64,000 bases of DNA from Herbidospora sakaeratensis (GTDB lineage Bacteria; Actinomycetota; Actinomycetes; Streptosporangiales; Streptosporangiaceae), in assembly GCF_001570525.1 (NCBI RefSeq), contig NZ_BBXC01000009.1, forward strand, positions 550,363 to 614,362, written 5' to 3'. The position numbers and the translations under genes are program-made. Below are positions 40,360-47,817 of the stretch, one piece after another (the first letter of the stretch is position 1; every line of letters begins with the position of its first letter). The notes beneath the pieces were generated by a model, which was given only the letters and a program-made list of their open reading frames with translations, was not told where the DNA came from and ran no database searches.

Positions 40360-40836
40360 CTACCGGTCGGCCTGAAGGTCGCAGCGGTCCAGCATCGTTC
40401 GCGCGGTCTGCTCGCGCACGACCTGGCCGTCGATGATGATCCGGCACGTGATGCCGGAGGCGATCCCGGCCGCCGTGGCGGTCATGGACACGCGGGGCGC
40501 GACGCCCAGGGCGGGCACGGTCTTCCGCCAGGGGAGCGTCACGCCCCTTTCCTGGCCGCGCTCGGTGGCGACGGCGTGGGTGACGTTCGCGGTGGTGGCC
40601 GTCGAGTCGGCCGACTGGACGATCTCGAAGACCACGGTGTGCGCGCCGACCTGGTCGGGTGAGGTGGCGGGCCGGCTGAGAACCGATGCGAGGGCGACGG
40701 CGCCGAGGACGAGCGCGCCGATGACGACGGCGATGATGAGCACGATCCTGAGGCCGCTGCTGCGCGGTGGCGGCTGAGGGGCGGGGGGCGGGGGTAAGTA
40801 TTGCGGCCGGGGTGGCGGGCCGGGCTGGTAGGTCAT
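40360..40836 (-). CDS. MmpS-like membrane protein (prophage cargo)
   Basis: 158 residues: Pro-rich cytosolic start (PGPPPRPQYLPPPPAPQPPP), one membrane helix near 29-52 (IVLIIAVVIGALVLGAVALASVL), then an extracytoplasmic beta domain whose pattern (VVFEIVQS ... ATTANVTHAV ... GVTLPWRKTV ... ITCRIIIDGQVV) matches MmpS/transport-accessory-like proteins of actinobacteria. Opposite to the late operon and beside a hypothetical gene, it looks like a lysogenic conversion gene. Its role in the lysogen is unknown. Confidence 0.65.
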   Translation of the reverse strand: MTYQPGPPPRPQYLPPPPAPQPPPRSSGLRIVLIIAVVIGALVLGAVALASVLSRPATSPDQVGAHTVVFEIVQSADSTATTANVTHAVATERGQERGVTLPWRKTVPALGVAPRVSMTATAAGIASGITCRIIIDGQVVREQTARTMLDRCDLQADR

Positions 40837-40933
40837 CGGGGCTCCTGAGGTCGTGGCGTCTTGTGGGACGCGGCGCCCTTGGAGGTGGTTGCCCGGGGTG
40901 GCCGGATCGTTGCTAGCGGCCCTTAACGCAAGC

Positions 40934-40975
40934 TGATCAAGGGGTCGTGATCATCCAACATAATCGGTGTTATGT
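40934..40975. promoter_or_regulatory. Regulatory region with TGATCA boxes and ACATAA/TTATGT dyad
   Basis: TGATCA at 40934-40939 and 40948-40953, then ACATAA (40958-40963) and TTATGT (40970-40975) as a 6-bp inverted repeat. The motif GTGATCAT (40947-40954) recurs in both arms of the large palindrome at 41772-41810. It probably controls the plus-strand genes starting at 40972 or 41058. Confidence 0.45.
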
Positions 40976-41061
40976 GGGGCGATTTGGCGATCTTGCTCGA
41001 CGGGCCCGACCCGATGTGGGAGCTGGAAGCCCCGGTCGACGAAGACGAGGAACCCTCATGA
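40972..41061 (+). CDS. Possible leader peptide (29 aa)
   Basis: ATG 40972 opens a 29-codon frame (MWGDLAILLDGPDPMWELEA then an acidic end PVDEDEEPS). Its stop overlaps the ATG at 41058 (ATGA), the hallmark of translational coupling. No clear ribosome site; the start sits in the TTATGT half of a dyad. Confidence 0.35.
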   Translation: MWGDLAILLDGPDPMWELEAPVDEDEEPS

Positions 41062-41552
41062 CGCCGGACATCAGCCTGCCCGTCCACTACGCCGTGCACC
41101 GCTACGGCGTCCTGTCGTGCCAGGCCGCGATCATCACCGATCTGCACTGGAGCGACACGGCCGGAGGCGAAGACTGGCAGGGCATCGAACAGGATGCGCG
41201 GCTCGGAGACGAACAGGCGCGCCCGTACATCGACGGGGTCGCCCTCTGCGTCCTGTCCACCGAGGGCATGCGGTTCATCGAGTGCAGCGACTACGACCCC
41301 GGCGCCTCCCGGGGCAAGGCCGGGCGTCGAGTCGGGGGGTGGCACTTCCGCGAGAGCTGCCCCGTCATGGTGCCGCCCGCGCCCGCCAACCCCACACCGG
41401 TACGGCCGAAGCTTCTCGCCGGGCTGGTCCCGGGCGCGATCATCGTGATCGGCGACAAGCGGTACGAGGTGAAGGAAGTCGACGACATCTCGGGCATGGA
41501 GAGAGGCGAGGTGCTCCTCAGCCTCACCGAGGCATCTGCCAGTAGCTGCTAG
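41058..41552 (+). CDS. Hypothetical protein (164 aa)
   Basis: ATG 41058. N-terminal part HYAVHRYGVLSCQAAIITDLHWSDTAGGEDWQGIEQD, middle GGWHFRESCPVMVPPAPANP, C-terminal beta-rich LLAGLVPGAIIVIGDKRYEVKEVDDI, which looks like a small SH3/KOW-like barrel. Not recognised. It lies between the late operon and the tRNA gene, so it may be cargo. Confidence 0.5.
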   Translation: MTPDISLPVHYAVHRYGVLSCQAAIITDLHWSDTAGGEDWQGIEQDARLGDEQARPYIDGVALCVLSTEGMRFIECSDYDPGASRGKAGRRVGGWHFRESCPVMVPPAPANPTPVRPKLLAGLVPGAIIVIGDKRYEVKEVDDISGMERGEVLLSLTEASASSC

Positions 41553-41624
41553 TTTCGCCAGATTTAGCAGCTCACGGAAACCACTGGAGCCCGCCCCGCC
41601 TCTCGGGAGATAGTCGGATCACAC

Positions 41625-41705
41625 GCAGGGGCTGAGCACGTGGTGGGCTCACCTGGCTGTAACCCAGGCGCTTCGGCCGTGGCGGTTCGACTCCGTCCTC
41701 CTGCA
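41625..41705 (+). tRNA. tRNA-Tyr (anticodon GUA), class II
   Basis: Folds as a class II tRNA: acceptor GCAGGGG (41625-41631) with CTCCTGC (41698-41704, one G-U); D arm GAG/CTC with GG in the loop; anticodon stem CCTGG/CCAGG (41652-41656/41664-41668) with loop CTGTAAC, anticodon GTA; long variable arm CGCTTCGGCCGT (41669-41680) as expected for bacterial tRNA-Tyr; T arm GGCGG-TTCGACT-CCGTC. Discriminator A; CCA not encoded. It sits inside the element, between phage late genes and the transfer module. Known: the AICE SLP1 integrates at a tRNA-Tyr gene. Confidence 0.87.
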
Positions 41706-41718
41706 CCCACGCACGGCA

Positions 41719-41745
41719 ACGCCCCCACCATCACGGCGGGGGCGT
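41719..41745 (+). terminator. Terminator after tRNA-Tyr
   Basis: ACGCCCCC (41719-41726) and GGGGGCGT (41738-41745) are perfect complements, followed by TCGTCATTCC. Confidence 0.7.
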
Positions 41746-41771
41746 TCGTCATTCCAGGGAGCGCTCAGCGA

Positions 41772-41810
41772 TGTGTGATCATGGCTTATAAAATTAGCCA
41801 TGATCACACA
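41772..41810. repeat. Perfect 15-bp palindrome with AT-only 9-bp centre
   Basis: TGTGTGATCATGGCT (41772-41786) is exactly inverted at 41796-41810 around TATAAAATT. Very A/T-rich for this genome. Contains GTGATCAT in each arm, also present at 40947-40954, and ATGGCT/AGCCAT, similar to the ATGGC(C/T)AT boxes before the second GntR gene. Operator, origin or transfer-related site are all possible; it is a poor terminator because no G/C stem or T tract follows. Confidence 0.75.
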
Positions 41811-41865
41811 CGGGTGATCTGAGCTGCGGAATCACCGCGATTCCTGGCGTCACAGCCTCGCCCCG

Positions 41866-42051
41866 ATGTACGGATCCGCCGCCGGGCCGCCTCTTGCAGG
41901 TATGGACATCAACCCGCTCGCGCTCCTGCCCACCGACCTGACCGCCGCGATGCACCCCGGCGAGCGCCTCGCCTACCTCGCGGCCCTCGACGAGGACCCG
42001 CCGCCCGCGCCTTCTTGGGCCGCCGGGCTCCTGGCCCTCCGGTTCAGCTGA
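41866..42051 (+). CDS. Small hypothetical protein (49-61 aa)
   Basis: Open from ATG 41866; the internal ATG 41902 (MDINPLALLPTDLTAAMHPG) may be the true start. Helical, acidic C-terminus (LAYLAALDEDPPPAPSWAAGLLALRF). Located just downstream of the large palindrome and ended by a hairpin. Weakly supported. Confidence 0.4.
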   Translation: MYGSAAGPPLAGMDINPLALLPTDLTAAMHPGERLAYLAALDEDPPPAPSWAAGLLALRFS

Positions 42052-42065
42052 CCCAGACACGACGA

Positions 42066-42095
42066 AGCCCCCGACGCCATCAGGCACCGGGGGCT
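42066..42095. terminator. Bidirectional terminator between convergent genes
   Basis: AGCCCCCG (42066-42073) and CGGGGGCT (42088-42095) are perfect complements; located between the small plus-strand gene and the 3' end of the PP2C gene. Confidence 0.7.
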
Positions 42096-42109
42096 CCTCC
42101 AGCGGGGGC

Positions 42110-42802
42110 TCAGCCCACGCGCAACAGGACCACCGTCGCGTCGTCCCGGTAGCCGTCCGCCTCCTGCTCGGCAGCCGCGACGATCAGGTCAGCGAGCGCC
42201 TGGAGGTCACCGTCGGCGTGCTTGCGCACGAGGGCCTCGAGCGTCTCGCGCGGCATCTGGTCGTGTACGCCGTCGCTCGTGAGCACGAGCAGCTGCTCCG
42301 CCGGGATGTCCACCTCGCAGACGGTTCCCGGGGTGGCCTGGGCGAGCGAGAGCGTCAGGATGTTGTCGCTCGCCTTGGCGACCTCCTCGGGGATATCGCC
42401 GCGCTCGCGTAACCGCTGCCCGGCGGTGTGGTCGACGGTGTACTGGTGCAACGCCACGCCGTCCCAGCCGTAGGCCCGGCAGTCGCCGATCCACGCGACC
42501 GCGACGTGCGGGGATCCGGGCGCGGCCACGGCGACCACCCCGACGGCGGTGGGGGTGGCGTCGTCGGCGCCTGGGTCGGCGACCATGCCGCCGGCGGTGA
42601 GGATGCCGGCCAGGGCGCCGCGCTGGGCTCCGTAGTGGGCGGCCACCTTGGCGAGCGTGGGCGCGAGGTCGTGGATCTGGTCGGCGTGTCCGACGCCGTC
42701 GATGACGGCTGCGGCGAGGGTCCAGTCTCCGGCGGTGTAGGTGGCGGTGGCGTCGGCCAGGCCGTTGTCGGTGCCCTGTCGCTGGGCTACGGCGGTGATC
42801 AT
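42110..42802 (-). CDS. PP2C-family Ser/Thr phosphatase
   Basis: 230 residues; ATG at 42802 chosen because GGAGGA lies just upstream, whereas upstream in-frame codons run through the repeat cluster. PP2C motifs: VIDGVGH (D35-G36), DDATPTAVGVVAV near 83, AWIGDCRAYGWDG near 105, LTSDGVHD near 178 and YRDDATVVLL at the end, including the metal-binding aspartates. It has the minimal catalytic-domain length without extra sensors. It lies downstream of the transfer genes and could dephosphorylate a regulator; the HATPase protein at the other end of the module is a possible partner. Confidence 0.85.
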   Translation of the reverse strand: MITAVAQRQGTDNGLADATATYTAGDWTLAAAVIDGVGHADQIHDLAPTLAKVAAHYGAQRGALAGILTAGGMVADPGADDATPTAVGVVAVAAPGSPHVAVAWIGDCRAYGWDGVALHQYTVDHTAGQRLRERGDIPEEVAKASDNILTLSLAQATPGTVCEVDIPAEQLLVLTSDGVHDQMPRETLEALVRKHADGDLQALADLIVAAAEQEADGYRDDATVVLLRVG

Positions 42803-42859
42803 GTGTCCTCCTTCACGGCTGCGCGTGGGATGCGCGAGCCATAGTTTTTGATCTTGAAT

Positions 42860-42988
42860 GGGGGTGCAACAGATGGTGCAACACCCCCTGCAACGCAGGG
42901 CTGTTGCAGGGGTGCAACGGGGGTGCCACGGCGCTCTGACCTGTAACACCCTCGCCCGTTGCACCCCCAGCCCCTCGCGAGGCGCAAC
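42860..42988. repeat. Cluster of GGTGCAAC repeats 3' of the translocase gene (candidate transfer locus)
   Basis: Copies on the plus strand: GGGGGTGCAAC 42860-42870, GGTGCAAC 42875-42882, CTGCAAC 42888-42894, GGGGTGCAAC 42909-42918, degenerate GGGGGTGCCAC 42919-42929, GGCGCAAC 42981-42988; inverted: GTTGCAG 42903-42909 and GTTGCACCCCC 42958-42968. Known: Streptomyces TraB binds 8-bp direct repeats in clt, near traB. Here the repeats lie directly 3' of a TraB-like gene. They also precede the PP2C gene and could instead be operators. Confidence 0.65.
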
Positions 42989-42990
42989 AC

Positions 42991-45237
42991 CTACTCCGGC
43001 CGGGCCAGCATGAGGTGGCGCTGGGCCTCCTCGTCGTAGCCGAGCACGCCCTCGTCGCGGAGTTTCCGCAGGCGCTTCTGCGCCCAGGACCGCGTCGCGT
43101 CCGTCGTCGTCCACAACGCGGCCAGATCACCGGTCTGGAACTCACGTCGGTCGGCGTCCCACCAGTCCCGCAGCAGGGTGAGCAGCGCCGCCCGCTTCTC
43201 GGCGTCGGTCATCTTCGGCCCCGACTCGAACCGCCACGGCGGGTCGCCCTCGGGGATGTCCGGGATCTCACCGTCGGCGTCGGCCACCAGCTCCGGGTCT
43301 GGGTCGTCGGTCTCCACGTACTCCCCGGCGACGTCGCCCAGGTCCTCCTCATCCTCGTCCACGACCTCCTCCTCAGGGTCGTCGCCCTTCAGCCGGGCCA
43401 GCAGCTCCGGCAGCTCATCAGGACCCACCAGCACCTGGCGGGCGGCACCCTCACGGGGCGGGCCGAGAACCCCGATGTCGGCCAGCGCCGACTCCAGCGC
43501 CTTCGCCTGCTCGAACGGCACCCGCGCCTTACGGTGGATCATCTGCGGCGACCCGAACTGGCTCTCCACCACCATGGCGGCCGCGAGCGCCAGCAGCTCG
43601 GGGTCGACGGCGGACGCCGCCGGTGCCACTGCCGATGCCGGCGCCTCCGGCTGGACGAGCCGCGACAGCCGGGCCGTCGTCTCGTCCACGTCCCTCGCCG
43701 CCGCCGGCCACTGCGCGGCGTACTCCCGCATCGACGCGTTCGCCAGCTCGTCGTCGAACACGCCATGCTCGTCGATGCCCCACGCGAACGTGCGCATCGG
43801 CATCGCAATCCGGCCGTCATCGATCCCCGGCGCGTCGAGGTAGGCCATCCCAGGCTTGGCGTTCGTCCACAGCTCCGGCCGCGCCCCCGCGTCCTCCTGC
43901 CGCTCGCTCAACCCGAAACTGGCGTCGCCGCTGTTCTCGACGCCGAAGCACATCTTCGCCAGCTGGCCCCTGGCCAGGGTCGGCATCTGCGTGTAGTCCG
44001 ATCGCTGCAGCGACATGACGATCGTGCCGCCGGCCGACCGGATCGCCTTGAGCATCGACAGGAACTTCTCCTGCTCATCGGAGGTCATGCAGTCGAAGAT
44101 GTCGGGGAACTCCTCCAGCCAGATCAGCCAGTAGGTGAGCCCGCACCCGGGCTTCCACTTGGCCAGCCCCTTGCTGGCGAGGTAGTCGGTGCGCGGCTTC
44201 ACCTCCTTCTGCAGCTCCGACAACATGGCTCTGACCCCGGCCTTGGTCGTCTCGAACCGGTGCAGCGCCGGGCGGAGCGGGCCGAGCGTCTGCTCGCCCT
44301 TGGTGATGTCCCCGGCGAACACCGCACCGTCCTTGCGGGACATGAACTCGGCCAGGTAGTTCCAGGCGCCGCCGAATCCCTTCCCGGCACCGGTCATGCC
44401 CATCATCTGGAGGTGATGGCCGGGGATGACGTAGGCAAGTTCGTCGAGGTCCTGCCACAGCGCCAGCCGGAACGGCTCGGCCACGCTCGCTCCAGGGCGG
44501 GATGGGCCCGGCCACGGGATGGCGGCGTTCATTACGCGCGGATCCGAGATGACGACCTTTGCCTTGCTGGAGTTGTCGGGGTCGATGCTCGTGGTGACCG
44601 ACCCGGGCGGCAGCTCCATCCCCGACTCGATGTAGGCGATCTTCCGCTGCAGGTCCTCAGCCGTCATCTGGCCGGGCGGCAGCTGCACGTCGGCCTCGAC
44701 CTTGTGGTCGCCGCGGGCCGTCGTGGTCGCCTCCAGTTCGGGCATCCCGGCTCGCTTCGCCCCGTCGCCGAACAGCGCCTTGAGCGGGTCGCTGGCGACG
44801 GCCTGGACGTCGACGCCCTTCACGCGGATGACCGACCGGATGTTGAACGAGATGGCGAGGGCGACCCCGCCGATGATGATGGCCCGCCCGGTGAAGGGGG
44901 AGACCGGGCTGTTGATCGTGGCGGCGCACACCCACATCCCGGCCGCGAATGTCGTCAGCGTGGTGTGGAGCCGCCCCTGCAGGCTCCGGGCGTGGGACTG
45001 CGTCCACGTGTAGACGGTCAGGCCGAGCACGCACGCGGTGATCCCCGCCGTCGTCCACGCGACCACCTGGGGGTCGTCGCTGGACAGCGTCGCGAAGAAG
45101 AACCAGCCGAGGCCGTACAGCAGAACCCCGGCGATCCACGGCGGCGTGTAGAGCAGCACCTTGTTGAGCTCGCGCTCGCCGGGCTTGCTGCCGGTCTGCT
45201 CCTCGACCGGGGCGGGGCGCGTAGTGGTGCGGGCCAT
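42991..45237 (-). CDS. FtsK/TraB-like membrane DNA translocase
   Basis: 748 residues. About four membrane helices in residues 30-137. Motor domain with Walker A GMTGAGKG (280-287; the residue after Lys is Gly, not S/T, which is unusual), MSRKDGAVFAGDITKGEQ near 305, Walker B-like YWLIWLEEFPDIF near 371 and TIVMSLQRSDYTQMP near 413. Residues about 545-625 resemble the FtsK gamma winged helix that reads short repeats. An acidic linker and a second winged-helix-like end (GDLAALWTTTDATRSWAQKRLRKL) follow. Known: in Streptomyces plasmids and AICEs one such protein (TraB/TraSA) suffices to move dsDNA. It overlaps the upstream gene end to end. Confidence 0.85.
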   Translation of the reverse strand: MARTTTRPAPVEEQTGSKPGERELNKVLLYTPPWIAGVLLYGLGWFFFATLSSDDPQVVAWTTAGITACVLGLTVYTWTQSHARSLQGRLHTTLTTFAAGMWVCAATINSPVSPFTGRAIIIGGVALAISFNIRSVIRVKGVDVQAVASDPLKALFGDGAKRAGMPELEATTTARGDHKVEADVQLPPGQMTAEDLQRKIAYIESGMELPPGSVTTSIDPDNSSKAKVVISDPRVMNAAIPWPGPSRPGASVAEPFRLALWQDLDELAYVIPGHHLQMMGMTGAGKGFGGAWNYLAEFMSRKDGAVFAGDITKGEQTLGPLRPALHRFETTKAGVRAMLSELQKEVKPRTDYLASKGLAKWKPGCGLTYWLIWLEEFPDIFDCMTSDEQEKFLSMLKAIRSAGGTIVMSLQRSDYTQMPTLARGQLAKMCFGVENSGDASFGLSERQEDAGARPELWTNAKPGMAYLDAPGIDDGRIAMPMRTFAWGIDEHGVFDDELANASMREYAAQWPAAARDVDETTARLSRLVQPEAPASAVAPAASAVDPELLALAAAMVVESQFGSPQMIHRKARVPFEQAKALESALADIGVLGPPREGAARQVLVGPDELPELLARLKGDDPEEEVVDEDEEDLGDVAGEYVETDDPDPELVADADGEIPDIPEGDPPWRFESGPKMTDAEKRAALLTLLRDWWDADRREFQTGDLAALWTTTDATRSWAQKRLRKLRDEGVLGYDEEAQRHLMLARPE

Positions 45238-45635
45238 CAGTCGTCATCCCAGTTGAACGAGCTCTTCTGCTGCTTCTCCGGCTTCGCCTGCGGCAGCACG
45301 TCGACGAACTCCTTACGGAACTGCGCGTGGAACTTCACCAGCTCCACCGACGCACCCCGCTCCAGCTCGGCCGCGCGCTTCAGCCGGCGCACGACGCGGC
45401 GGGCGCGCAGCCGGACGTCGGGGGCGCCGAACAGGGCGAGCACCGGGTGGCCCTTGAAGGAGCGGATGAGGACGGCGTACAGCTCGGTCGAGGCGAGGTT
45501 GAACTCCTCGCCGAGGTCGCGGACGAGGGCGCGGCCGACGCGGGCGTAGTCGGTGATCGCGCGCGGCCCCTCCCAGGGGATCTGCTCCAGCTCGGGGATC
45601 CGGGCGCGGCCGGGCTTATCGGGTGTGGCGGCCAT
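45237..45635 (-). CDS. Transfer-module protein of unknown family (132 aa)
   Basis: Helical, basic middle (VRLRARRVVRRLKRAAELERG) and acidic end (KSSFNWDDD). The stop abuts the translocase start. The first half (EFNLASTELYAVLIRSFKGHPVLALFGAPDV) has no motif known to me. Possibly an accessory of the translocase, as small Tra/Spd proteins often sit here in AICEs. Confidence 0.55.
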   Translation of the reverse strand: MAATPDKPGRARIPELEQIPWEGPRAITDYARVGRALVRDLGEEFNLASTELYAVLIRSFKGHPVLALFGAPDVRLRARRVVRRLKRAAELERGASVELVKFHAQFRKEFVDVLPQAKPEKQQKSSFNWDDD

Positions 45636-45831
45636 GGTGCGCCTCCAGGTCGTTCTTGATCAGCGTGCGGATCTGGCGGATGAGGGTGGCGGCGCGGCGC
45701 GTTCCGAGCCGGGCAGTGACCCACGCGTCGACCGCGCCGGCGACCAGGACGGCGAGGGCGCCGACCCAGACCACGGCGTAGAGGAACGCGGCGAACAGCT
45801 CCCGGGCGAGCGCTCGAAGGTCGTCCATCAC
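45616..45831 (-). CDS. Small membrane protein (71 aa)
   Basis: One long hydrophobic segment (LFAAFLYAVVWVGALAVLVAGAVDAWV) flanked by charged ends; basic C-terminus. It overlaps the genes on both sides, so it belongs to the same transcript as the DUF2637-like gene and the translocase. Spd-type small membrane proteins are typical of actinomycete transfer operons. Confidence 0.55.
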   Translation of the reverse strand: MMDDLRALARELFAAFLYAVVWVGALAVLVAGAVDAWVTARLGTRRAATLIRQIRTLIKNDLEAHHGRHTR

Positions 45832-47363
45832 GAGTCCCGACCGGTCGTGGCGGCGACCAGTTCGGCGACCGGCGGGATGGGGGTCCCGTCCTCAGCGAAC
45901 GTCCACCTTTCGTCGGCGAGAAGCTCGCGGCCTTCCCTGATGCGGTCGAGGCACCAGGTCTTCTTGAAGCCCGACCGGTCGGCGAGGGCTCGGTTCGAGA
46001 GGACCTCACCAGCCTTCACGCGCTTGGCCCAGTACCGTGCGACACGGCGTCTGTCCTGCTCGGTGGGCTGTTTCTGGTCGCGCGACCGGTCGTCATCTGG
46101 TCGCGACCGCTCCTCATCGGCGACCACTTCCGCGACCGCCACGGACCCGTTGACCGCGACCGACCCGCGACCGGCGATCAGCTCTCGCACCGGTCGCGCG
46201 ACCGGTCGCCCGTCGAGGGTGACGAACCGGCTCCCGGAGACCGGCCAGACGGCCCGAGCGAGCCTCGACCCGAACGCGTCCACCGGGGCCTCGGCTCCGT
46301 CCCGACCGGTCGCGTGAATGGTCGCGACCGGCAGGGTGGTCGCGACCAGTCCGCGGCCAGTCCGCGTCCGCCACGCCTCGAAGTCGGCGACCGCTTCGGC
46401 GCCGCGGGCGTCCGCTGCCGCGACCACCTCGTGGTCGACCGGGCCGCGCAGCGCCGGGTGGTTGAGTCGCTTCCACGGGCCGACCGGGGTCAGTTCCACG
46501 AACGTCTGCGCGTCCATCGCCGCGGCGTAGTCGACCAGCCGACGCTGGATGGTCTCGTCGGAGGCCAGGCCGGTGTGCTCGACCGCCTTGTCCATCGCGC
46601 GGTCGACGCGGTCGAGGGCGGCGCGCTGGCGGCGCTGCGAGGCGCCGGTCTCGCGTAGGTGGCGGGCGCGCTTGGCGGCCAGGGCGACGCGGGTGAGGCG
46701 GCGGTGGGCGTCGACGTCGCTGGCGGTGCGGTCGCTCGACTCGGCCAGGCCGAGGCGGACCATCGCGCGCTCGGGGGTGAGCCGCCAGTGGATGCGGTGC
46801 CGGCCGGTCAGCTTGACCCGCTCGATGGCCATGCCGCGCTCCCACAACCACGCGGCGACCAGCGGCGCGGCGAGGCGGAAGATCGCCTCGGCGACGCTGG
46901 CGGCGTCCATGGCCGACAGGACGGCCGACAGGCCGGTGAGCACCCACACCGCGAGGCCGTCGATGCCGGCCGCGTAGTTCTCGCGCATGTTCCGGCGGGC
47001 GCGCACCGCCGAGGTGATGACGGCGACCTCGATGAAGGCGAACAGCAGCAGCCGCAGCGGGCCGTCGAACCCCAGCACGTCGCCGGCGAACTGCCACATG
47101 CCCTGCGCGGACACACCGGTCGCGACACCGGCCGCGACGATGGTCAGAACGTCCTCGAGGGTGCGGGGCCTGACGAAGAGCACCAGGCGCCGGAGGACGT
47201 AGGCTGCGGCCGCGCCGATGGCTACCCATTTGAGTGCCCAGAGGCCGAACTCGATCCAGGCGACGAGCTGGGCGTCGAGCGGCACGGGGAGTTCCACGCC
47301 GAGCAGGTGCCCGGTTTGTGGGGGTGGACCAGCGGCGATGCCGTGGTCAGGATATGTGGTCAT
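45828..47363 (-). CDS. DUF2637/Spd-like membrane protein
   Basis: 511 residues from ATG 47363; TTG 47384 is an alternative but AGGGA fits the ATG. About five membrane helices in residues 30-180 (LWALKWVAIGAAAAYVL, LTIVAAGVATGVSAQGMWQFAGDVLG, LRLLLFAFIEVAVITSAVRARRNMRE, GLAVWVLTGLSAVLSAMDA, IFRLAAPLVAAWLW): the pattern of DUF2637 proteins of Streptomyces conjugative elements. A long cytosolic part follows, ending in an HTH-like stretch (LSNRALADRSGFKKTWCLDRIREGRELL). A role in plasmid spread through mycelium is inferred from family context. Confidence 0.75.
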   Translation of the reverse strand: MTTYPDHGIAAGPPPQTGHLLGVELPVPLDAQLVAWIEFGLWALKWVAIGAAAAYVLRRLVLFVRPRTLEDVLTIVAAGVATGVSAQGMWQFAGDVLGFDGPLRLLLFAFIEVAVITSAVRARRNMRENYAAGIDGLAVWVLTGLSAVLSAMDAASVAEAIFRLAAPLVAAWLWERGMAIERVKLTGRHRIHWRLTPERAMVRLGLAESSDRTASDVDAHRRLTRVALAAKRARHLRETGASQRRQRAALDRVDRAMDKAVEHTGLASDETIQRRLVDYAAAMDAQTFVELTPVGPWKRLNHPALRGPVDHEVVAAADARGAEAVADFEAWRTRTGRGLVATTLPVATIHATGRDGAEAPVDAFGSRLARAVWPVSGSRFVTLDGRPVARPVRELIAGRGSVAVNGSVAVAEVVADEERSRPDDDRSRDQKQPTEQDRRRVARYWAKRVKAGEVLSNRALADRSGFKKTWCLDRIREGRELLADERWTFAEDGTPIPPVAELVAATTGRDS

Positions 47364-47405
47364 CGGGTCATCCCTGGGTTGCAAGGGGTGATGGTCTTCG
47401 GGCCC

Positions 47406-47493
47406 GGCCCCGTCTGGCGCTTCGATCGCTCAGACGGGGCCGTCGTACTTGGTGGGGTCCGGCCTCCGCTCTCCCAAGTCAGAGACCGGACCC
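47406..47493 (-). terminator. Two strong hairpins in the gap before the DUF2637-like gene
   Basis: GGCCCCGTCTG (about 47406-47416) with its exact complement at 47431-47441, and GGGTCCGG (about 47455-47462) with CCGGACCC (47486-47493). The 172-bp gap between the 47536-47817 gene and the DUF2637-like gene holds nothing else clear. They may separate two minus-strand transcripts or shield a promoter for the transfer genes. Confidence 0.6.
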
Positions 47494-47535
47494 GGGCCTG
47501 CCCCCCGCTCGGGGGCCCACGGGCGGGCAGGCGGT

Positions 47536-47817
47536 CTAAGGGGCCAGTCGGAGCCCGGCGGCCACCACGCGCTGCTCCGGGTCCGCCCCCGCCGGAGCCT
47601 CGTCCACGACGACCATCACCGCGCGCCCGTTACCGGCGACGCGCGTGACCGTGGCCGTGCAGCCCATCAGCCACTTGGGCGGTTTGAACGGGGCCACCGC
47701 CCACTCGTCGGTGAGGAGCTTGTCGACGACCACCCGGTCGCCGACCTTGAAGCCCGCCAACTCGGCGGCCCCCACGGGCTCCGAGATGCGGCGGAACAAC
47801 TCTCTGTCCGTCGTCAC
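47536..47817 (-). CDS. Small hypothetical protein (93 aa), SH3/KOW-like
   Basis: FKVGDRVVVDKLLTDEWAVAPFKPPKWLMGCTATVTRV... is a beta-barrel-like pattern as in KOW/SH3 modules. ATG 47817 overlaps the upstream gene stop by 4 bp. Function unknown. Confidence 0.5.
   Translation of the reverse strand: MTTDRELFRRISEPVGAAELAGFKVGDRVVVDKLLTDEWAVAPFKPPKWLMGCTATVTRVAGNGRAVMVVVDEAPAGADPEQRVVAAGLRLAP

Noticed and set aside
41772-41810. Large palindrome considered as a terminator
   Set aside because: The loop is A/T-only, the outer arms are not G/C-rich and no T tract follows; the tRNA already has its own terminator at 41719-41745.
42110-43114. Longer PP2C frame starting at 43114
   Set aside because: The added N-terminus runs through the GGTGCAAC repeats and into the translocase gene; a good ribosome site precedes the ATG at 42802.
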